From JBJXHB01 sp046160725 (lineage in GTDB: Bacteria > Pseudomonadota > Gammaproteobacteria > Burkholderiales > Burkholderiaceae_C), in NCBI GenBank assembly GCA_046160725.1, contig JBJXHB010000041.1:1-10422 (forward strand): a DNA stretch of 10,422 bases. Direction: 5' to 3'. The position numbers and the translations under genes are program-made. A model generated the notes under the pieces. It did not search any database, was not told the DNA's origin, and was given only the letters and a program-made list of their open reading frames with translations. Positions 6,587 through 10,422 of this stretch are shown here, piece after piece (positions within the stretch are counted from its first letter, which is position 1; every line of letters begins with the position of its first letter).

Positions 6587-6639
6587 ATAGGCCGCGCAGC
6601 AGGTGCCCGTCATCTGGCCAGCCGGCAGGAGACGCGACG

Positions 6640-7563
6640 ATGGACACCTTTTTGCAGCAGATCTTCAATGGTCTGGTGCTCGGCAGCATGTACGCCCTCG
6701 TGGCCCTGGGCTACACCATGGTGTACGGCATCATCAACCTCATCAACTTCGCCCATGGCGAAGTGTTGATGGTGGGCGCGCTGACCAGCTGGACCATGAT
6801 CTCGCTCATGTCCGACAGCGGCCTGGCGGGCTGGCTCCAATTGCTGGTGTCGCTGCTGGCGGCCATGGTGGTCTGTTCGGCGCTGAACTTCGCGATCGAG
6901 AAGATTGCCTACCGGCCGTTGCGAAACGCCCCACGGCTGGCGCCATTGATCACGGCCATGGGCATGAGCCTGCTGCTGCAGACGCTGGCCATGATGATCT
7001 GGAAGCCGAACTACAAGCCGTTTCCGATCCTGCTGCCGCCAGACCCCATCGATGTCTATGGTGCGTTCATCAACGTCACCCAGATCCTGATCCTGGTCAT
7101 CACCGCGGTCACGCTTATTGGGCTGATGCTGCTGGTCAACCGCACCAAGCTCGGGCGGGCCATGCGCGCGACGGCCGAGAACCCCCGGGTCGCAGCGCTG
7201 ATGGGCGTCCGCCCGGACACCGTGATCTCGGCGACCTTCATCATCGGCGCCTGTCTGGCGGCGCTGGCTGGCGTGATGTGGGCGGCCAACTACGGCGGTG
7301 TGCAGCACACCATGGGCTTCCTGCCGGGTCTGAAAGCCTTTACGGCTGCCGTCTTCGGCGGCATCGGCAACCTGGCGGGCGCCGTTGTCGGCGGTATCGC
7401 GCTGGGCCTGATCGAATCGCTGGGCGCCGGCTATATCGGCGCGCTGACCGGCGGTGTGCTGGGCAGCCAGTACCAGGACATCTTCGCCTTTGCGGTCTTG
7501 ATCATCGTGCTCACCCTCCGGCCGCAGGGCCTGCTTGGCGAACGCGTGGCCGACCGTGCCTGA
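6640..7563 (+). CDS. livH: Branched-chain amino acid ABC transporter permease LivH
   Basis: A 307-residue inner-membrane permease, one of the two different channel subunits of a LIV-type (HAAT family) importer. It opens with the family hallmark MYALVALGYTMVYGIINLIN (17-36) followed by FAHGEVLMVGAL, and shows about eight hydrophobic segments. The cytoplasmic coupling loop that docks on the ATPases is RAMRATAENPRVAALMGV (173-190). The GGIGNLAGAVVGGIALGLIE stretch (240-259) and the C-terminal LTLRPQGLLGE (291-301) are typical. AGGAGA lies 7 bases before the ATG at 6640 and fixes the start. It is first of four genes in transport order and ends 18 bases before livM. The substrate could be Leu/Ile/Val, but family members also carry urea, short amides or other amino acids, and the permease alone does not decide this. 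Confidence 0.95.
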   Translation: MDTFLQQIFNGLVLGSMYALVALGYTMVYGIINLINFAHGEVLMVGALTSWTMISLMSDSGLAGWLQLLVSLLAAMVVCSALNFAIEKIAYRPLRNAPRLAPLITAMGMSLLLQTLAMMIWKPNYKPFPILLPPDPIDVYGAFINVTQILILVITAVTLIGLMLLVNRTKLGRAMRATAENPRVAALMGVRPDTVISATFIIGACLAALAGVMWAANYGGVQHTMGFLPGLKAFTAAVFGGIGNLAGAVVGGIALGLIESLGAGYIGALTGGVLGSQYQDIFAFAVLIIVLTLRPQGLLGERVADRA

Positions 7564-7581
7564 CGCCCCGGGAGACGCCAC

Positions 7582-8670
7582 ATGATGAAGAACAAGCTGA
7601 TCGTCTTCCTGGCCGCTGCGGTGGCCCTGCTGATCCTGCCTCTGGTGGCGCAGGCAGCGGGCAACTTCTGGGTACGGATGATCGACTTCGCACTGCTGTA
7701 TGTGCTGCTGGCGTTGGGGCTGAACATCGTGGTCGGCTATGCGGGCCTGCTGGACCTGGGTTATGTCGCCTTTTACGCTGTCGGTGCGTACATGTTCGGC
7801 CTGCTGGCCAGCCCGCACCTGTCAGAGACTTTCCCCGCCTTCGCAGCGATCTTCCCCAACGGACTGCACACGCCCTGGTGGCTGGTGATACCGCTGGGTG
7901 CCGCGCTGGCCGGCGCCGCCGGGATGATGCTGGGCGCGCCGACGCTGAAGTTGCGTGGGGACTACCTGGCCATCGTGACGCTGGGCTTTGGCGAGATCAT
8001 CCGTGTGTTCATGAACAACCTGGACCGGCCGGTCAACATCACCAACGGCCCCAAGGGCCTTACGCAGATCGACCCGATCACCGTCTTCGGCATCAACCTG
8101 CGCGACAGCGGCAACCTGTTCGGATATGAAATTTCCGGCGTCACAAAGTACTACTACCTGTTCCTGGCGCTGGTGGTGATCTCGGTGGTCATCTGCTACC
8201 GCTTGGAGGAGTCGCGGATCGGCCGGGCCTGGATGGCCATCCGCGAGGACGAGATCGCGGCCAAGGCGATGGGCATCAACACCCGCAACCTCAAGCTGCT
8301 CGCCTTCGGCATGGGCGCCACCTTCGGCGGCGTGTCCGGTGTGATGTTCGCCACCTTCCAGGGCTTCGTGTCGCCTGAGAGCTTCTCGCTGCAGGAGTCG
8401 GTGATGATCGTCGCCATGGTGGTGCTGGGCGGCATCGGCCACATCCCTGGCGTCGTTCTGGGCGCGGTGCTGCTGGCGGTCCTGCCGGAGGCCCTGCGAT
8501 GGGTGTCCGGCGAGTTGGATTTGCAGCGCCTGACCGATGGGCGCGTCGACGCGGCCATCCTGCGCCAGCTGCTGATCGCACTGGCCATGATTGCGATCAT
8601 GCTGGCCCGACCGTTCGGCTTGTGGCCCAAGCCTGAGCATGGCAAGGCCGCGCCGGTGCCGCAGCGTTGA
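7582..8670 (+). CDS. livM: Branched-chain amino acid ABC transporter permease LivM
   Basis: A 362-residue inner-membrane permease that pairs with LivH to form the transport channel. Many hydrophobic segments alternate with short loops. Family hallmarks are LALGLNIVVGYAGLLDLGYV (43-62) followed by AFYAVGAY, LRGDYLAIVTLGFGEIIR (124-141), and the coupling loop GRAWMAIREDEIAAKAMGIN (214-233), followed by KLLAFGMGATFGGVSGVMFA (238-257). The C-terminus RPFGLWPKPEH (343-353) is also typical. It is shorter than E. coli LivM (about 425 residues) because it lacks the extra N-terminal part, which is common in this family. GGGAGA 6 bases before the ATG at 7582 supports the first of two tandem ATGs. It is followed 16 bases later by livG. 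Confidence 0.95.
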   Translation: MMKNKLIVFLAAAVALLILPLVAQAAGNFWVRMIDFALLYVLLALGLNIVVGYAGLLDLGYVAFYAVGAYMFGLLASPHLSETFPAFAAIFPNGLHTPWWLVIPLGAALAGAAGMMLGAPTLKLRGDYLAIVTLGFGEIIRVFMNNLDRPVNITNGPKGLTQIDPITVFGINLRDSGNLFGYEISGVTKYYYLFLALVVISVVICYRLEESRIGRAWMAIREDEIAAKAMGINTRNLKLLAFGMGATFGGVSGVMFATFQGFVSPESFSLQESVMIVAMVVLGGIGHIPGVVLGAVLLAVLPEALRWVSGELDLQRLTDGRVDAAILRQLLIALAMIAIMLARPFGLWPKPEHGKAAPVPQR

Positions 8671-8675
8671 GCATC

Positions 8676-8679
8676 GGAG
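8676..8679 (+). promoter_or_regulatory. Ribosome binding site deciding the livG start
   Basis: GGAG lies 7 bases before the ATG at 8687. It supports this start over an upstream in-frame ATG at 8591, which would sit inside livM and add 32 residues unrelated to the ATPase family. Confidence 0.6.
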
Positions 8680-8686
8680 TCCCGTC

Positions 8687-9463
8687 ATGAGCGCATCAGT
8701 CCTAAACGTCAGCGGCGTGTCCAAGCGCTTCGGTGGTTTGCAAGCCTTGTCCGAGGTCGGCATCCGCATCGAGCCGGGAACGGTCTACGGCCTGATCGGC
8801 CCCAACGGTGCCGGCAAGACCACCTTTTTCAATGTCATCACCGGCCTCTACTCGCCGGACGCGGGCAGCTTCGAGCTTGGCGGCAAGACCTATGAGCCCA
8901 CTGCCGTGCATGAGGTGGCGGTGGCCGGCATCGCCCGCACCTTCCAGAACATCCGGCTGTTCTCGGAGATGACGGCACTCGAGAACGTGATGGTGGGCCG
9001 CCATGTGCGCACCAGGTCAGGCCTGTTGGGTGCGATCTTCCGGACGCCGGGCTTCAAGGCCGAGGAGGTCGCCATCGAGGCCCGCGCACGGGAGCTGCTG
9101 GAGTATGTCGGCATCGGCAAGTTCGCCGACTATCGGGCCCGCACTCTCAGCTATGGCGACCAGCGCCGCCTGGAAATCGCCCGTGCGCTGGCCACGGACC
9201 CGAAGCTGCTGGCCCTGGACGAGCCCGCCGCCGGCATGAACGCCACCGAAAAGGTGGTGCTGCGAGAGCTGATCGATCGCATTCGCAAGGACGGCCGCAC
9301 CATCCTGCTGATCGAGCACGACGTGAAGCTGGTGATGGGCCTTTGCGACACGGTGACCGTGCTGGACTACGGCAAGGCCATTGCCACCGGATCGCCACAG
9401 CAAGTCCAGAGCGACCCGAAGGTGATCGAGGCCTACCTCGGCGCCGGCCACAAGCCGCATTGA
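8687..9463 (+). CDS. livG: Branched-chain amino acid ABC transporter ATP-binding protein LivG
   Basis: A 258-residue cytoplasmic ABC ATPase that, with LivF, powers LivHM. Walker A is GPNGAGKT at 38-45, the Q-loop lies in RTFQNIRLFSEMTALENVMVG (84-104), with Q87, and the signature is LSYGDQRRLEIARAL (154-168). Walker B is LLALDEP at 174-180 and the switch histidine is H211 in IEHDVKLVM. The SYGDQ form of the signature and the long insert after the Q-loop (about 105-135) are normal for LivG and separate it from LivF. The C-terminal PKVIEAYLGAG is also typical. The start at 8687 is fixed by GGAG 7 bases upstream. It lies 16 bases after livM, and its stop is followed 13 bases later by the livF ATG, consistent with one operon. 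Confidence 0.95.
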   Translation: MSASVLNVSGVSKRFGGLQALSEVGIRIEPGTVYGLIGPNGAGKTTFFNVITGLYSPDAGSFELGGKTYEPTAVHEVAVAGIARTFQNIRLFSEMTALENVMVGRHVRTRSGLLGAIFRTPGFKAEEVAIEARARELLEYVGIGKFADYRARTLSYGDQRRLEIARALATDPKLLALDEPAAGMNATEKVVLRELIDRIRKDGRTILLIEHDVKLVMGLCDTVTVLDYGKAIATGSPQQVQSDPKVIEAYLGAGHKPH

Positions 9464-9470
9464 GGTGGAG
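9464..9470 (+). promoter_or_regulatory. Ribosome binding site deciding the livF start
   Basis: GGTGGAG ends 6 bases before the ATG at 9477, directly after the livG stop. It favours 9477 over the in-frame GTG at 9465, which overlaps the site itself. Confidence 0.6.
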
Positions 9471-9476
9471 AGCGCG

Positions 9477-10202
9477 ATGAGCAATGGCAAGAACGTGCTG
9501 CTGAGGGTGTCCCAGCTGAAGGTCGCCTATGGCGGCATCCAGGCCGTCAAGGGCGCGACCTTCGAGGTGTGCGAGGGCGAGCTGGTGTGTCTGATCGGGG
9601 CCAACGGCGCGGGCAAGACGACCACGCTGAAGGCGATCACCGGCACGCAGCCGCTGGCCGCCGGGAGCATCGAGTTCATGGGACGCAGCACCCAGGGCCA
9701 GGGCGCCTGGGACCTGGTGCGCCAGGGACTGGTAATGGTGCCCGAGGGGCGCGGCACCTTCACCCGCATGAGCATCGTCGAGAACCTGCTGATGGGTGCC
9801 TACATTCGTGACGACGACGTCGCCATCCAGGAGGACGTCGAGCGGGTGTTCGGCATCTTTCCGCGCCTGAAGGAGCGTGCGCAGCAGCTGGCCGGCACCA
9901 TGAGCGGTGGCGAGCAGCAGATGCTGGCCATGGGACGGGCCCTGATGGCCCGCCCGAAGGTGCTGCTGATGGACGAGCCGTCGATGGGCCTGTCGCCCAT
10001 CATGGTCGACAAGATCTTCGAAGTGGTGGCCGACATCCACAGCCGCGGCACGACCATCCTGCTGGTCGAGCAGAACGCCACCCGGGCGCTGGAGCTGGCC
10101 GACCGCGGCTATGTCATGGACAGTGGCGAGGTCACGATGAGCGGCGATGCCAAGATGCTGCTGAACGACCCGAAGGTGCGCGCGGCCTACCTGGGCCACT
10201 GA
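9477..10202 (+). CDS. livF: Branched-chain amino acid ABC transporter ATP-binding protein LivF
   Basis: A 241-residue ABC ATPase, partner of LivG. Walker A is GANGAGKT at 41-48, followed by TTLKAITG. The VPEGRGTFTRMSIVENLLMG block (88-107) is a LivF hallmark. The signature is MSGGEQQMLAMGRALM (142-157), Walker B is LLMDEPSMGLSP (163-174), and the switch position is Q199 in LVEQN, where most ABC ATPases have His; this substitution is normal for LivF. The C-terminal PKVRAAYLGH closes the protein as expected. The start at 9477 is chosen over a GTG at 9465 on the basis of the ribosome site. It is the last gene of the livHMGF set. No receptor gene follows on this strand; the next gene is convergent. 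Confidence 0.95.
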   Translation: MSNGKNVLLRVSQLKVAYGGIQAVKGATFEVCEGELVCLIGANGAGKTTTLKAITGTQPLAAGSIEFMGRSTQGQGAWDLVRQGLVMVPEGRGTFTRMSIVENLLMGAYIRDDDVAIQEDVERVFGIFPRLKERAQQLAGTMSGGEQQMLAMGRALMARPKVLLMDEPSMGLSPIMVDKIFEVVADIHSRGTTILLVEQNATRALELADRGYVMDSGEVTMSGDAKMLLNDPKVRAAYLGH

Positions 10203-10215
10203 CGCCGCGCGCCTG

Positions 10216-10231
10216 GCGGCCGGGCGGCCGC
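10216..10231. terminator. Hairpin between convergent genes, possible terminator
   Basis: GCGGCC, a 4-base loop GGGC, then GGCCGC forms a perfect 6-bp GC stem in the 45-base gap between the convergent livF and the receptor gene. Its position suits a two-way terminator, but no T run follows on either strand, so intrinsic termination is uncertain. Confidence 0.3.
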
Positions 10232-10247
10232 TTCGGGCGGAAGGGCG

Positions 10248-10422
10248 TCAGTCGGCCTTGGCGCCGGTGGCCTTGACCACCGTCTCGTACTTGGCCAGCT
10301 CGGACCGCACGAAGACCCCGAACTGATCCGGCGTGCTGGGTGCGGGCTCGGCCATCAAGGACGCCAGCCGCGCCTTGACCGGTGCGGACTGCAGAGCATC
10401 GACGAAAGCGCGGTTCAGACGC
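10248..10422 (-). CDS. Bug/TctC-type periplasmic solute receptor, 3' end only
   Basis: The last 57 residues of a protein running off the right edge, translated from the - strand and ending at a TGA at 10250-10248. The visible part reads RLNRAFVDALQSAPVKARLA, then SLMAEPAPSTPDQFGVFVRS and ELAKYETVVKATGAKAD. The pattern LN-AF-AL-S-PVKARL----AEP--STP-QF--FV--E--K---VVKA-GAK is the standard C-terminus of the Bug receptor family (tripartite tricarboxylate transporter receptor, TctC). These are periplasmic proteins that bind carboxylates and other small molecules. They are very numerous in Burkholderiales, often without their own permease genes. The ligand cannot be predicted. It converges on livF with a 45-base gap, so it is not part of the liv operon. 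Confidence 0.85.
   Translation of the reverse strand, partial: RLNRAFVDALQSAPVKARLASLMAEPAPSTPDQFGVFVRSELAKYETVVKATGAKAD

Noticed and set aside
6610..7818. Long - strand open frame (about 400 codons) across livH and the start of livM
   Set aside because: It lies opposite two well-supported permease genes. Its composition is low-complexity and it has no recognisable motif or ribosome site.
9900..10080. LivF has Gln at the switch (H-loop) position, and LivG has SYGDQ instead of SGGQ
   Set aside because: Both substitutions are normal for the LivF and LivG families and do not suggest loss of function.
9147..10199. Long - strand open frame (350 codons) opposite livF and the end of livG
   Set aside because: Mirror frame of two intact ATPase genes, with the same His/Gln-rich character as other shadow frames.

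Overview
This is a GC-rich chromosomal window with tightly packed genes on both strands. Gene content, order and protein style point to a Gram-negative betaproteobacterium, probably of the order Burkholderiales. The signs are an adjacent ftsK-lolA-rarA set, a LIV-type branched-chain amino acid importer, and the C-terminal end of a Bug/TctC-type periplasmic receptor, a family greatly expanded in that order. Genus cannot be settled from the sequence alone.

Left part (1-3753, + strand): a Crp/Fnr-family regulator, then the DNA translocase ftsK, then the lipoprotein chaperone lolA, whose ATG overlaps the ftsK stop. In E. coli the order is trxB-lrp-ftsK-lolA-rarA-serS. The same backbone is present here, but a Crp/Fnr protein sits where Lrp would be, and rarA is separated from lolA.

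Middle (3773-5045, - strand): a two-gene block inserted between lolA and rarA. It holds a stand-alone cheW and, downstream of it, a small predicted outer-membrane beta-barrel protein of unknown function. This is the least ordinary part of the window. The cheW/barrel-gene junction carries mutually exclusive 7-bp pairings and a 7-base G tract in the leader of the barrel gene.

Right part (5169-10202, + strand): rarA (AAA+ ATPase of stalled-fork repair), then livH-livM-livG-livF with close spacing, forming the two permeases and two ATPases of a branched-chain amino acid (or related amide) importer. No periplasmic receptor gene lies inside or directly beside the liv operon. At the right edge, on the - strand, the 3' end of a Bug-type receptor gene converges on livF.

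No CRISPR array, transposase, tRNA, rRNA or prophage gene was seen, and no clearly new biological system. The findings are modest: a rearranged conserved locus, an orphan cheW paired with an unknown barrel protein, a possible clamp-binding motif and a possible leaderless start in rarA, and a few candidate RNA structures.
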